Positions 1-10,010 of a stretch of 64,000 bases of DNA are shown piece by piece. Position 1 is the first letter of the stretch. Each line of letters starts with the position of its first letter. A program made the translations under genes and the position numbers. The notes beneath the pieces were generated by a model. The model was not told where the DNA came from. It made no database searches and worked only from the letters and a program-made list of their open reading frames with translations. This DNA is from Saccharomonospora viridis DSM 43017 (GTDB taxonomy: Bacteria; Actinomycetota; Actinomycetes; Mycobacteriales; Pseudonocardiaceae): the NCBI RefSeq assembly GCF_000023865.1, contig NC_013159.1:1762001-1826000 (forward strand). Direction: 5' to 3'.

Positions 1-295
1 CGACGACGTCGGTCAGCTCGCGTCGGGTCAGCACTTCCAGCATGGGCACGCCCGCGGTACCCGACGGTTCGCCGTCGTCGTTGCTGCGGGCTGTGAGCTC
101 ACCGGTCTCCGGGTCGCCGATCCGCATGGCGAAGCAGTGGTGGTTGGCGTTCGGGCCGGCCTTGCGCACCCGCGAGATCACCGCGTAGGCGTCGTCGACG
201 TCAAAGACCCGGGCCACCGTGCACAGGAACCGTGACCGCTGGATCTCGACCTCGTGCTCCCCGTCGCGGGCGATCACCCGCATCGTCTTGCCCAC
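1..295 (-). CDS. YigZ/IMPACT-family protein, N-terminal part (runs off left edge)
   Basis: The minus strand encodes the start of a protein of the YigZ/IMPACT family (UPF0029 N-terminal domain). Visible family features are an early SRFLCTVARV segment, KAGPNANHHCFAMRIG and the diagnostic block RSNDDGEPSGTAGVPML. Members bind nucleic acid or ribosome-associated factors; the bacterial role is poorly defined. Two in-frame starts are possible, GTG at 295 and ATG at 283; neither has a strong ribosome site. The C-terminal half lies outside the window. The gene points away from the CRISPR locus and is probably the chromosomal boundary of the island (inference). Confidence 0.85.
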   Translation of the reverse strand, partial: MGKTMRVIARDGEHEVEIQRSRFLCTVARVFDVDDAYAVISRVRKAGPNANHHCFAMRIGDPETGELTARSNDDGEPSGTAGVPMLEVLTRRELTDVV

Positions 296-888
296 GCCTC
301 CCCACGTACTCACCCGGTGCCCGCGTCCAATCCTACGTCTCGCCCACCTCAATGGTGCTGGGCGAGTAGTCCCGCGAGTTACCTCCGGCACTCCAACACC
401 ACGGCGAGTCCTGAACAGGGCGGTGGGGCTCGGTTCGGGAAGAGAAGCGGATGTGGTGTCGAAACCGGCAAGGAACGTACAGCTGATTCTTCAAGAGTGC
501 CGAAATGCCCTCACGGATCTATACGAACAATCACGCCACGGAACTCGATCCGCTTCGCGCTCACCGTCTGTTCCGCGGAGTAATGGGTGCGGCTGAAGCT
601 TGAGCATGACGACGCATCGATCGGAAACGCAACTGATCCCCGTACGAACACGCCGGCCAAGCAGAGTTGATGGAATTTGTATCACCCATCGTTGTCGATG
701 GATGCCGAGGCTTCGCGACCGACATCAGCCGGACCAGGTGTTGTCACTCTGATCGCAGTTGCCGCGCCCGCCCTGATTCCTGCTGGTTTGAGGGATAACT
801 ACGTCAGCTTGTGGAGAAGGTGACCGTGACGCTGAAGTTCTTGACCATCTGTTGTGAAGTGGGATCCCCTGACCGCTACATCACGGGG
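296..888. other. Gene-free stretch between the YigZ gene and array 1
   Basis: About 590 bases without a convincing gene. Short overlapping frames in several phases lack ribosome sites and family signatures. The right end is the trailer side of array 1. I see no tRNA, no clear terminator and no further degenerate repeat here. Confidence 0.5.
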
Positions 889-2626
889 GAATCACCTCCA
901 CGTGCGTGGAGAGCACGTCTTCAGGCCGATCGAGGCGTTGCTCGCGGGCGGACCACCTCCACGTGCGTGGAGAGCACTGAAGCTGTCTACGGGCGGCTTT
1001 TAAGGCCACCGGACCACCTCCACGTGCGTGGAGAGCACGATGGGCTACAGGTGTTTGGCGCGGTAGACGCCCGGACCACCTCCACGTGCGTGGAGAGCAC
1101 GACTCGCTAACGCCTGAGGAACAAGACGAGATCGGACCACCTCCACGTGCGTGGAGAGCACCCCGGGCGGCCCCGAGCATGTCGAGCGCCATTCGGACCA
1201 CCTCCACGTGCGTGGAGAGCACCCCGGGCGGCCCCGAGCATGTCGAGCGCCATTCGGACCACCTCCACGTGCGTGGAGAGCACGCGGCCACCGGTATCGC
1301 GGCGTCGGCGGCGTCCGGACCACCTCCACGTGCGTGGAGAGCACTACCTGGAGATTGCCGCAGGCCGCCGCGCCCCCGGACCACCTCCACGTGCGTGGAG
1401 AGCACTCGTTCCCGGCGCCCCATCCGAGTGACTCGGTCGGACCACCTCCACGTGCGTGGAGAGCACGTCGAGCGCTGGGCCCGCGCGGCGCGGTCCGGGC
1501 GGACCACCTCCACGTGCGTGGAGAGCACACTGGTGGTGGATTTCACCGCTAGTCAACGCTCGGACCACCTCCACGTGCGTGGAGAGCACTCGGCAGGCGC
1601 TGCCAACCCCCGGCAGCGTGTCGGACCACCTCCACGTGCGTGGAGAGCACTTCGGCTGCTTCGGCAACCTTCCGCTCCTGTTCGGACCACCTCCACGTGC
1701 GTGGAGAGCACGACGGCGCGGTCGCCCGAGAACTCCGTAAATCCGGACCACCTCCACGTGCGTGGAGAGCACGCCGTGAGGAGAGACCACCCTGGCGAGC
1801 TGTTCGGACCACCTCCACGTGCGTGGAGAGCACGCCTCGTCCCGCTCGGCGCGTTGCTGCCGCTGCGGACCACCTCCACGTGCGTGGAGAGCACAGCAGG
1901 GGTTGGCCGGACGGGGCGCGGGCTTGCGGACCACCTCCACGTGCGTGGAGAGCACACACGCTCCGCATACACCATCAGGACACCGGCCGGACCACCTCCA
2001 CGTGCGTGGAGAGCACCAAAAAGACCCCCCGACCAGCTCTCGGGGGGTCGGACCACCTCCACGTGCGTGGAGAGCACGCAGGCACGACCGCTACGTACGG
2101 CCGGTTGTACGGACCACCTCCACGTGCGTGGAGAGCACCGCTCGGCATCCTGGCCGTCCCGGTCGTGGTTCGGACCACCTCCACGTGCGTGGAGAGCACG
2201 GATTTCCGGCCCTCAGATCGCCTCTGGCAGCCGGACCACCTCCACGTGCGTGGAGAGCACCCGAAACGGTGGCCGTGGATGTCGTTGAGTGCCGGACCAC
2301 CTCCACGTGCGTGGAGAGCACTCGGGGCTCGCCAGCGTCTGCCGCCCCACTGTCGGACCACCTCCACGTGCGTGGAGAGCACGTTTCGAGGGCGACACCA
2401 TCTCGGGTGCGCCACGGACCACCTCCACGTGCGTGGAGAGCACACCGCCCCCACTCTGGAGGCTGTCGGCGAGTACGGACCACCTCCACGTGCGTGGAGA
2501 GCACGTCACACGTACAGCGGGCCCCGGCGTGCCGCCCGGACCACCTCCACGTGCGTGGAGAGCACGCCACGAGCACGACCATCGGCAGCCGCCCAGACGG
2601 ACCACCTCCACGTGCGTGGAGAGCAC
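889..2626 (-). CRISPR. CRISPR array 1, type I-E, 29 repeats / 28 spacers
   Basis: A 28-bp repeat (minus-strand form begins GTGCTCTCCACG and ends GGTGGTCC) recurs every 61 bases, twice every 62. I counted 29 copies starting at 889 and ending at 2626. The copy at 889 is degenerate (two changes at its crRNA-distal end), marking the trailer, so the array is read leftward with its leader at 2627-2795. The base that would be repeat position 29 is G at all 28 junctions. Spacers 1162-1194 and 1223-1255 are identical. Spacer 2017-2049 is a perfect stem-loop plus T run. Open frames crossing the array are artefacts of the periodicity. Confidence 0.98.
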
Positions 2627-2795
2627 CCTTCGTGACCTGCGACTTTAGTTCGTCGTTTGCACGTTTTTGTCGCGTGTCGTCGAAGGGGTGGGGTGCATCT
2701 GCTCAATTTTGTCGGTGTGGATCGCTACCGTGTCGGCACGAACGCAGCGGGACTGTGTTCGTGCAGGTTTGAGTGTAGAGCTTGCTCTGGGGGAT
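2627..2795 (-). promoter_or_regulatory. Leader of array 1 and divergent cas3 upstream region
   Basis: This stretch lies between the last intact repeat and the cas3 start. The 15 bases touching the first repeat (minus strand CGCAGGTCACGAAGG, 2627-2641) match 13 of 15 bases at the same place before array 2. The common sequence is the likely Cas1-Cas2 integration or leader anchor. The region must also hold the cas3 promoter, so array 1 and cas3 diverge from it. Promoter hexamers cannot be assigned with confidence. Confidence 0.6.
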
Positions 2796-5555
2796 GTGTT
2801 GCTGGTCGATCTCCGTTTCTGGGGGAAAGAACGGGGGCTGGAGGGGGCTCGGTACCCGCTGGTATGCCATGGCCTCGATGCGGCTGCTGCGGTGCGCTGG
2901 TTGTGGAAGCGATACCTGTCCGCGCGTGTTCGGGCGGGGTTGGCCGAAGCCGTGGGCTTGACCGAGGAGCAGACGTGCCGTGTCCTGGAGTTCTGGGCCG
3001 CTGCGCATGACGTCGGCAAACTGACCCCGGGATTCCAGGAGCAGGTCGGTGTCCCGGAAGGATATCTGCCGGATTCGACAGGACGGCGGTGCAGGCATGA
3101 GGAGGCTTCCCACATATGGCTTCCGAGTGCTTTGACGGCCGTCGAGCACACGACGAATAGCCGGAACGCGCGGCTCATCGCGCAGATGTTGGGGGGCCAT
3201 CACGGGGTCTTCCGTCGTCGCGATTCCGCTGATTTCCGCCCCGGCATGTTCGTCCACCTCGGCTTGGGTGACTCCTCGTGGGACCTGCAACGACATGCAC
3301 ATCTACAAGCGTGGCGGGCGTTGTTGGAACCGCCCACCTTGCCCCGGCGGTTGAGCCGCCACGCCGCCGCTGTCGCAACGGGTGTTGTGATCCTCGCGGA
3401 CTGGCTTGTGAGCCAGATCGATTACGTGCGTTCCCGCCTTCCCTCCCTGCCGGAACAAGGTGATCTCCCCTCGTTGAGTGAGTTCTTGAGTGGATCACGG
3501 GAAGCGACGGAGTCCGTGGTCAGGCAGGCAGGACTGTCCCGGCTGCGTCTTCGCGGGGGAACCTTCGAGGAAGAGTTCGGCTTCGATGAGCCGAACGAGC
3601 TGCAAAGCAGTATCGCAGCGGAGCTTCCCGGACTGCTGGGGAACCCGGGCCTGTTGATGATCGCGGCCCCCACGGGATTCGGTAAAACCGAGGCCGCCTT
3701 GCACGCTGCGCGTCTGTTGAGCGACGCCGCCGGTACCTCGGGCATGTTCTTCGCACTGCCCACCATGGCGACGTCGGATGAGATGTTCAACCGGATCGCC
3801 CGCTACGTGGTCCGCCGAGCAGAAACCGGTGTCGCGCAGTCACTGTTGCACGGCATGGCGTGGCTCAAACCGCTACGGGAGACCCTTGAGCAGATCCACG
3901 CCGAGGAGGGGCTCAGCAGTGATGACGAGACCCAAGTTCACGGGCTGGAGTGGTTGCAGGGTCTGAAACGCGCGATGCTGGCGCCTGTCGGTGTGGGCAC
4001 GATCGACCAAGCCTTACTCGCCGTTCTGCCGGTTCGCCACAACGCGCTCCGGTTGTTCTCGCTGCTCGGCAAAACCGTGGTGATCGACGAAGTCCACGCC
4101 TTTTCGCCCTACATGCGTCGGTTGCTGTGCACCTTGCTGGGCTGGTTGGGTGAGTGGAACGTACCCGTGGTGCTGCTGTCCGCCACGCTGCCACGCAACA
4201 TCGCCGCGGAGCTCGCGGCGGCGTATCGGGGACAGAACACCGGTACCCCGCCCGACGTGCCTGTTCCTTACCCGGGTTGGACCTACATCGAACGGGAAAG
4301 CGGGATCAAGACCCGGTCGGTGGACTTCCCCCGATCCCACCGCCGCACCCTCTCCGTTCAGCTTCGCCCTGTGGCTGTGGCACGGGAATCCGGGCCGGAC
4401 CGGCTCCCGGTGCTGCGTGAAGTGCTCGCACCGATCGTCGTGGACGAAGGCGGTGGATGTGCGTTGGTGCTGTGCACCACGGTTGCCGAGGCCCAGCAAA
4501 CCTACCGGGCCCTCCGTGACTGGTTGGGCGAAACGGACGTGGACCTGCGCCTGCTCCACGCCCGCTATCCGATGCACCGACGCGAAACGTTGACCGCGGA
4601 GCTGATGCGCGCTTTCGGTAAACCGCAACACGGAGACGGTGGTGCTTCCCACGTCGGGAACCGTCCCGCGAAGGCGGTGGTCGTCGCGACCCAGGTCGTG
4701 GAACAGAGCCTGGATCTGGATTTCGACCTGGTCGTCAGTGATCTGGCACCGATTGAGCTGTTGCTCCAACGGGCTGGACGCCTGCAACGGCACTCGGGCT
4801 GGGATCCACACCGTCCGGCGTGGGCGGATGTGTCCCGCGGCGGGCAGCGTCGTTTCATCGTGTTGACGGCACCTGACGGTGACCTGCATCGGCTGCCCAG
4901 GTCGTGGAAGTTCATCTACCCACCGATCAGCTTGATTCGCGCGCACCGGCTCTTGGCCGAACGTGCCGCACGGGGAGTCCGCATTCCCGACGATGTGCAA
5001 GAGCTGGTGGATCGAGGCAATCCCGGCCAGTTTCCCGACCTCGATGATCCCTCGGTCAGTGGGTTCACCGAGGAGGAAATCCGTCGCTCGGCGGAGTCCT
5101 TGGTCGAGACCGGGACCGCGGACTCCGCGAGCATCCCGGTTCCGAAAGCGCTGACGAACCTCACCGACCTGTCGAAAGGACCGTTGGAGGAAGAACAGGT
5201 CACCACGCGCTTCAACGCCGACTCGCATCGAGCGCTGCCGGTGTTCCGGACCCATGACGGAGCCCTTCGCCTGGGTGGCGCGCACGGAGAACCTCTTCCC
5301 GTCCCGCGGGAGGGCAAGCTGAGCAAGGACGAACTCAAGAGCATCATGAAGCACACCGTCCCGGTGCCCGGTTCCGTGGTGCGAGGAAAAGACGAACGAC
5401 ATCAGCTTCCCGAGCCGTGGCGGGAGATCACTGTGCTGCGCGATCTCGTCGTGTTGCCACACCACATCGACGAGGACGGGACCGTCCACCCCGCCTCCGT
5501 AGGGGGTCGAAAACTCCTGCTGGACGACGTTCTCGGCTTACTCGCCGTCGAATGA
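2796..5555 (+). CDS. cas3: Cas3 helicase-nuclease, type I-E locus 1
   Basis: Single-chain Cas3, about 919 aa, which degrades Cascade-marked DNA. The N-terminal HD nuclease shows HDVGK (H71-D72) and GHHG. The SF2 helicase shows Walker A APTGFGKTEAAL, DEVHAF, the SATLP motif and the C-terminal QRAGRLQRH motif VI. The frame is open back to 2667, but the extra 43 residues do not look like Cas3. The family start resembles DLRFWGKERGL, so GTG 2796 (or TTG 2799) is preferred after GGGGGA. About 250 bases separate it from casA, so it may have its own promoter. It diverges from array 1. Confidence 0.93.
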   Translation: MLLVDLRFWGKERGLEGARYPLVCHGLDAAAAVRWLWKRYLSARVRAGLAEAVGLTEEQTCRVLEFWAAAHDVGKLTPGFQEQVGVPEGYLPDSTGRRCRHEEASHIWLPSALTAVEHTTNSRNARLIAQMLGGHHGVFRRRDSADFRPGMFVHLGLGDSSWDLQRHAHLQAWRALLEPPTLPRRLSRHAAAVATGVVILADWLVSQIDYVRSRLPSLPEQGDLPSLSEFLSGSREATESVVRQAGLSRLRLRGGTFEEEFGFDEPNELQSSIAAELPGLLGNPGLLMIAAPTGFGKTEAALHAARLLSDAAGTSGMFFALPTMATSDEMFNRIARYVVRRAETGVAQSLLHGMAWLKPLRETLEQIHAEEGLSSDDETQVHGLEWLQGLKRAMLAPVGVGTIDQALLAVLPVRHNALRLFSLLGKTVVIDEVHAFSPYMRRLLCTLLGWLGEWNVPVVLLSATLPRNIAAELAAAYRGQNTGTPPDVPVPYPGWTYIERESGIKTRSVDFPRSHRRTLSVQLRPVAVARESGPDRLPVLREVLAPIVVDEGGGCALVLCTTVAEAQQTYRALRDWLGETDVDLRLLHARYPMHRRETLTAELMRAFGKPQHGDGGASHVGNRPAKAVVVATQVVEQSLDLDFDLVVSDLAPIELLLQRAGRLQRHSGWDPHRPAWADVSRGGQRRFIVLTAPDGDLHRLPRSWKFIYPPISLIRAHRLLAERAARGVRIPDDVQELVDRGNPGQFPDLDDPSVSGFTEEEIRRSAESLVETGTADSASIPVPKALTNLTDLSKGPLEEEQVTTRFNADSHRALPVFRTHDGALRLGGAHGEPLPVPREGKLSKDELKSIMKHTVPVPGSVVRGKDERHQLPEPWREITVLRDLVVLPHHIDEDGTVHPASVGGRKLLLDDVLGLLAVE

Positions 5556-5809
5556 ACCGGTCGTTTCAGAAGTTCTCTCGAAGTGGTCGACTTCCGTAAC
5601 CGAGAAAATCGATAGAATTCATCGAAGATCACATTCAACTGGGGGATGATCTTGGCTTGTCTGGTCCACTGAAGTCACCCGCAGGGTTCCCGGAATCTCC
5701 TTTCAAGGTCGGCTTCTGAATCCCTTCGAGAACTGAGACGACGCACAGGTCATTCGTCGAGGTCTGTGGAAGGGGAGGAGAAGTACATTGTGGAGTGAAG
5801 GTTCAACGT

Positions 5810-7387
5810 ATGGCCACTAGTTTCGATCTCGCCGAGCGCGGGTTCTGCCCGGTGAGATGGCGTGCAGGGCAGCGGCCGGAGACATTCAGTCCGGAAGCGT
5901 CGCTGGGTTTGGTCGATCTGTTGCTGCACGCCCATCGGATCGAGGATGTGGAGATATCACCACCCCCGGCACTGTCGGGCTTCCTTCGCATCCTGGCGGT
6001 ACTGACCGGACGGATCACGGGCTTGGACCGCATGGAGTCCTTCGAGGACTGGGAGGAGGCGCGCGAGGATCTTCTGCACGCAGGGCGGTTCGACGAAACG
6101 GCGATCCGCCGGTACTTCGACGAGTTCTCAGGGCGTTTCGAACTCTTCCACACCGCGACGGCACGCCCTTTTCTGCAGGATGCGCGTCTGCTCGAACAAT
6201 GCCGGGACCCCCAAGGTGACCAGGTCAGTTCCGGTGTGAACAAACTTGTCCTGAACCGTGCCGCAGGACAAGCGTTCGTGTGGCAAAGCCACACGGTCGA
6301 CGCCGACCCCTCTCCGGCCCCTGTGGCAGAGGCGGTGTGGTCACTGCTGACATGGCTGTATTACGGTCCGCCCGGCTGCTGCACCGCACGTCAGGTGGGA
6401 AAGACAAGGGCGGGAGACACCAAGGTGGGCCCGTTACGGGGAACGGTCTCTTACCACCCTGTGGGCAAGAGCCTCTTCCACACGCTGGTGCTGGGACTTC
6501 CTTATGTTCCGCGGCATGAGCACGATGCCGCACCGTGGGAGGAAGAACCGCGCGACCCGTTGAGCGTGCCCCCGCCGGTGCAAGGATTGGCGCGAAAGTT
6601 GACCGGCCGCTTTCGGCACGCGGTGCTTCTCACTCCTTCCGAATCCGGTGACACGGTGGTCGATGCTCGAATCACGTGGGCCTGGCGCGAAGAGCACGCG
6701 CCGGTCGAAGACCCGTATGTGATGCACCGCGTTCCCACGAACGGTGGTGCTCCGATTCCAGAATCGGCCTCGGCAGCTCGGGCGGTGTGGCGGGACCTGG
6801 ACGCCTTGCTGGGGAGGACAGAACAACGCCGACGACCGGAGGTGCTCGCCCACCTGGACGAACTGGCAGTCGACGAGGGAGTGTTCACAGCGATCCGGGC
6901 GCTCGGCTTCGACCAGGACCGCTCCAAGGTCAAAGACCGTCAGTACTTCTCAGGGATCACACCACCGGTGTTGGAGGCGTGGCAAGCACGTGATCCGCGC
7001 CGGTGGGCACAGCTTCGAGAAGCCCGAGAGGCCGCGGAGAAGACCGCGTGGCGGCTGCAGGAAGCGCTCTCCGGACTGTGGCAGAAGCTCAAGCCCAGTA
7101 AGACGACCAACGGCAAGGCGCGTGATCGTGGTGTTCCGTGGCTGCACAAGGCGATGACGACGTACTGGCAATCAGCGGAACGGTGCTTCTGGGAAGCGGT
7201 ACGCGCCGACGAAGCCTCTGTCCCGGTGCGGAACCGAATGATCGAGGTCGCTTTGCGGACATACGACGCAACCACCGCCGACCTCATGCGCCAACCGAAG
7301 CAGGTGAAGGCGGTGGAAGAACATCGCCGTGGTCTGTGGTGGGGATGGCGTTCGGAAGCTAAGGCGAACGGAGAAGAAGATGGCTGA
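5810..7387 (+). CDS. casA: CasA/Cse1 (Cas8e), Cascade large subunit, locus 1
   Basis: 525-aa Cse1, the large Cascade subunit that reads the PAM and recruits Cas3. The N-terminus FDLAERGFCPVRW is the family opening, followed by LGLVDLLLHAHRI and the conserved RFELFH...RPFLQ stretch. ATG 5810 is chosen because GAAGG lies 8 bases upstream; a GTG at 5795 is also in frame. The 254 bases upstream, without a gene, probably carry the promoter of the casA-cas2 operon. Its end overlaps casB by 8 bases, implying coupled translation. Confidence 0.93.
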   Translation: MATSFDLAERGFCPVRWRAGQRPETFSPEASLGLVDLLLHAHRIEDVEISPPPALSGFLRILAVLTGRITGLDRMESFEDWEEAREDLLHAGRFDETAIRRYFDEFSGRFELFHTATARPFLQDARLLEQCRDPQGDQVSSGVNKLVLNRAAGQAFVWQSHTVDADPSPAPVAEAVWSLLTWLYYGPPGCCTARQVGKTRAGDTKVGPLRGTVSYHPVGKSLFHTLVLGLPYVPRHEHDAAPWEEEPRDPLSVPPPVQGLARKLTGRFRHAVLLTPSESGDTVVDARITWAWREEHAPVEDPYVMHRVPTNGGAPIPESASAARAVWRDLDALLGRTEQRRRPEVLAHLDELAVDEGVFTAIRALGFDQDRSKVKDRQYFSGITPPVLEAWQARDPRRWAQLREAREAAEKTAWRLQEALSGLWQKLKPSKTTNGKARDRGVPWLHKAMTTYWQSAERCFWEAVRADEASVPVRNRMIEVALRTYDATTADLMRQPKQVKAVEEHRRGLWWGWRSEAKANGEEDG

Positions 7388-8096
7388 CGATGGGGGAAAC
7401 GCCTCGCGGTCGGAGAAAGACGAGATCCGACGGCATGCGAAGCGGTGGGTGCAGCATGTGCGTCGCGATGTGTTGACGACCCCGGCGCGGCGTGCGGCCG
7501 TGCGGGCGGCTTTGGGCAAGGAGCTGGGGGAGGCGCGCACCTTCGTGGCGCTCGGCGAAGTGTCTGCCTTCCTGCCCGAGTCCTCGAACCCTGCTGTCGA
7601 ACGAGCGTTTTTGACCGTGGCGGCGATGATGTGCGCCCAACCGTTACGTCCGAGGGAACAGGACATCGCTGCCGGACAAACCAACCCCACACCCGCGGAG
7701 ACGAAGGACACCGCACAGGCCGAGCAGGCCTCCACCCCACTGGAGGATTCCGACAGTGCATCGACTAAGTCGCGTCCCAGGTCCTTGGGCGCCAGTTGTG
7801 CTGAAGCAGTACGGAAGAAATTGTCTCGTTCGGGCACCATGGAAGCCCGTCTGCACGCCTTGTGTCGCGCCAACAACGCCGGCGTGCATCGCCAATTGCC
7901 CCGACTCGTCGCCTTGCTGCGCAGCGGGCTGGTGGAGGTCGACTGGGCAAGGTTGATCGAGGACCTAGCACGGTGGGACCGGTACTCACAGCGTCGTATC
8001 GCGGCCACCTGGCTTCGCGACTACTACCGCCAGCTCAACGACGAACCCGACGACACGACCGGTGAGGAGAAGAATGAGCACGCCGAAGTACATTGA
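7380..8096 (+). CDS. casB: CasB/Cse2, Cascade small subunit, locus 1
   Basis: 238-aa Cse2 small subunit, which stabilises the target and non-target strands in Cascade. The C-terminal half has the family pattern LHALCRANNAGVHRQLPRL and a basic RRIAATWLRDYY ending. A charged, low-complexity linker (about residues 95-140, rich in Thr, Glu, Ala and Ser) splits the two helical halves, which makes it longer than the 193-aa CasB of locus 2. ATG 7380 overlaps the casA stop, and its own end overlaps cas7e by 23 bases. Confidence 0.9.
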   Translation: MADDGGNASRSEKDEIRRHAKRWVQHVRRDVLTTPARRAAVRAALGKELGEARTFVALGEVSAFLPESSNPAVERAFLTVAAMMCAQPLRPREQDIAAGQTNPTPAETKDTAQAEQASTPLEDSDSASTKSRPRSLGASCAEAVRKKLSRSGTMEARLHALCRANNAGVHRQLPRLVALLRSGLVEVDWARLIEDLARWDRYSQRRIAATWLRDYYRQLNDEPDDTTGEEKNEHAEVH

Positions 8097-9246
8097 CATC
8101 CACGTCATCCAGACCCTCCCCTTTTCCAACGTGAACCGCGACGACACGGGCTCACCCAAGACGGTGGAGTTCGGTGGCGTGGAACGAACGAGGGTGTCGA
8201 GCCAGAGCTGGAAGCGCGTCGTCCGCCAGCACGTGGAGGAGGCCGTGGGTGGCGAGACCGTTCGCACTCGTCGCGTCGTGGTCGGTGTCGCGGAACGTCT
8301 GATCAAGCAAGGCTGGGAGAAGTCCGAGGCCGAAGCGGCCGGGGTTCAGATCGCTCTGTCCGCGGGGAAGAAGATCAGCCTGAAACAGGAGAAGGACGAA
8401 AGTGACGAGGTCGTCCTGACCACCAACGTTCTGCTGTTGTTGCCGGAAAGCGGAATCGATGAGCTGGCGGCCCTGGCCGACGAACACCGTGAGGTGATCC
8501 TCGCGGAAGCCAAGAAAGCGAAAAAGCTCACCGGCATGAAGCCGAAACTGCCGTCGGAGAGGATCAACGAGATCCTCAGTCGCCGAAGTGCCACCATCAA
8601 CCTGTTCGGGCGGATGGTGGCCGAACTACCCGGCGCCAACGTCGACGGTGCGGTGCAGGTGGCGCATGCCTTCACCACCCACGGCACCGCGGTGGAGTAC
8701 GACTTCTTCACCGCCGTGGACGACATCGAACAAAAACTCGACCTCCCGGGAAGCGGTTATATGGACACCGCTTTGTTCAGCGCCGGAACCTTCTACCGCT
8801 ATGCCAACGTCAATCTGACGGACTTGCTCCGTAACCTCGACCAGGACACGGACCTGGCTCGTGTGCTGGTGAAGACGTTCTTGGACGGTTTCATCACCAC
8901 GGTTCCCTCCGGCAAGCAGAACGCGACGGCCGCTGTCACCCTGCCGGACCTCGTCCACGTCACGGTACGTGATGATCGACCGGTGTCGCTGGCGAACGCG
9001 TTCGAAGCTCCCGTGGGCGGCGGTGACGGATTCGTGAGGAAGTCAGCGCACCGACTGGACTCCCATGCCGGGGCGATCGCTGAGTTGCTCGGCGAGTCAC
9101 ACGTGCTGTTCTCCGCTCATACCACCACACCGGGCGCGATGCCGAAGAACGCGGAAGGGTGGGGCCATCTCGGCGTCAATGCGCGTTCGTTCGAGAAGTT
9201 GATCGACGACGCGGTGGGTGTGGCACTGCCCGGTGGGCGGTCATGA
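8074..9246 (+). CDS. cas7e: Cas7e (CasC/Cse4), Cascade backbone, locus 1
   Basis: 390-aa Cas7e, the RAMP-fold protein that forms the six-copy backbone on the crRNA. The start YIDIHVIQTLPFSNVNRDD and the following VSSQSWKR are hallmark Cas7e sequences. The central part contains TINLFGRMVAELPGANVDGA and the later ANAFEAPV. ATG 8074 follows GAGGAG (8064-8069) and lies inside casB; an earlier in-frame start at 8062 is less likely. The stop overlaps the cas5e ATG as ATGA. Confidence 0.95.
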   Translation: MSTPKYIDIHVIQTLPFSNVNRDDTGSPKTVEFGGVERTRVSSQSWKRVVRQHVEEAVGGETVRTRRVVVGVAERLIKQGWEKSEAEAAGVQIALSAGKKISLKQEKDESDEVVLTTNVLLLLPESGIDELAALADEHREVILAEAKKAKKLTGMKPKLPSERINEILSRRSATINLFGRMVAELPGANVDGAVQVAHAFTTHGTAVEYDFFTAVDDIEQKLDLPGSGYMDTALFSAGTFYRYANVNLTDLLRNLDQDTDLARVLVKTFLDGFITTVPSGKQNATAAVTLPDLVHVTVRDDRPVSLANAFEAPVGGGDGFVRKSAHRLDSHAGAIAELLGESHVLFSAHTTTPGAMPKNAEGWGHLGVNARSFEKLIDDAVGVALPGGRS

Positions 9247-10010
9247 GCGGTCTGCTGTTGCGGTTGGCCGGTCCCCTGCAGTCGTGGGGCGAACGCAGCA
9301 CGTTCGACGTGCGTGACACAGCCGGGTTTCCGACTCACTCCGGTTTGTTGGGACTTCTGGCGTGCGTCATGGGACGTCGGCGAGGCGAATCGCTGGAGGA
9401 TCTGGCGGCCTTGACGTTCACCATCCGGGTGGACCGACCCGGCACCCGCATCATCGACTACCAGACCGCTGGTGGCGCGTTGCCGCCGAGCATGAAAGTG
9501 CCGACCGCGGACGGCAAGGGAAGGCCGGCGGGGAAGGGCACCGTGCAGACTTGGCGGGAGTATCTCGCCGATGCGGTTTTCGTGGTGGCGGTGCAGGGTC
9601 CGTCGGAGGTGTTGGATCAAGTCCGGCATGCCTTGCGGTATCCGCACTGGCAGCCGTATCTGGGGCGGCGATCCTGCCCTCCCGATCAGCCCTTGTTACT
9701 CGATGTCCCGGTGGAGGACCCGGTGGCGGAGTTGTGCACGCGGGTGCCGCTGGCCCGCCGGGTGGGAAAAGACGAGGAGACAGTCCCGGTCGACTTCATC
9801 TTCCCGGTCGAACGCCGAGACGGTGTCCGCAGCGAAATCCACGATGTGCCCGTCGCGTTCACGTCGGTGGACCGCGCCTATTCACCACGTCCCGTGTGGC
9901 GGAGCACACTGACGCTACCGGCGGAGCTGGGAGTCTCGACGTGGCGGGAGTACCCGGAGCAGTTGCGGAAATACCTGAACGGGAAGGGAGTGGCGTGTCA
10001 CTCTGGCTAG
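9243..10010 (+). CDS. cas5e: Cas5e (CasD), Cascade 5-prime-handle subunit, locus 1
   Basis: 255-aa Cas5e, which caps the 5-prime crRNA handle. The family opening LLLRLAGPLQSWGERSTF is present, followed by THSGLLGLLACVMGRRRGE and YLADAVFVVAV. Start ATG 9243 overlaps the cas7e stop (ATGA), which rejects a longer frame opening at 9159. Its last 16 bases overlap cas6e, continuing the tightly coupled operon. Confidence 0.94.
   Translation: MSGLLLRLAGPLQSWGERSTFDVRDTAGFPTHSGLLGLLACVMGRRRGESLEDLAALTFTIRVDRPGTRIIDYQTAGGALPPSMKVPTADGKGRPAGKGTVQTWREYLADAVFVVAVQGPSEVLDQVRHALRYPHWQPYLGRRSCPPDQPLLLDVPVEDPVAELCTRVPLARRVGKDEETVPVDFIFPVERRDGVRSEIHDVPVAFTSVDRAYSPRPVWRSTLTLPAELGVSTWREYPEQLRKYLNGKGVACHSG

Noticed and set aside
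881-2772. Many overlapping open frames of 60-400 codons crossing array 1 on both strands
   Set aside because: They are produced by the repeat, which contains no stop in several phases; products are monotonous repeats of the same peptide block.
4014-5489. Long antisense frame (491 codons) opposite cas3
   Set aside because: Follows from high GC in third codon positions; product lacks family features while the plus strand encodes a full Cas3.
9362-9994. Upstream extension of the cas6e frame
   Set aside because: Lies inside cas5e; the Cas6e homology starts only at SLWLVRI after GTG 9995.
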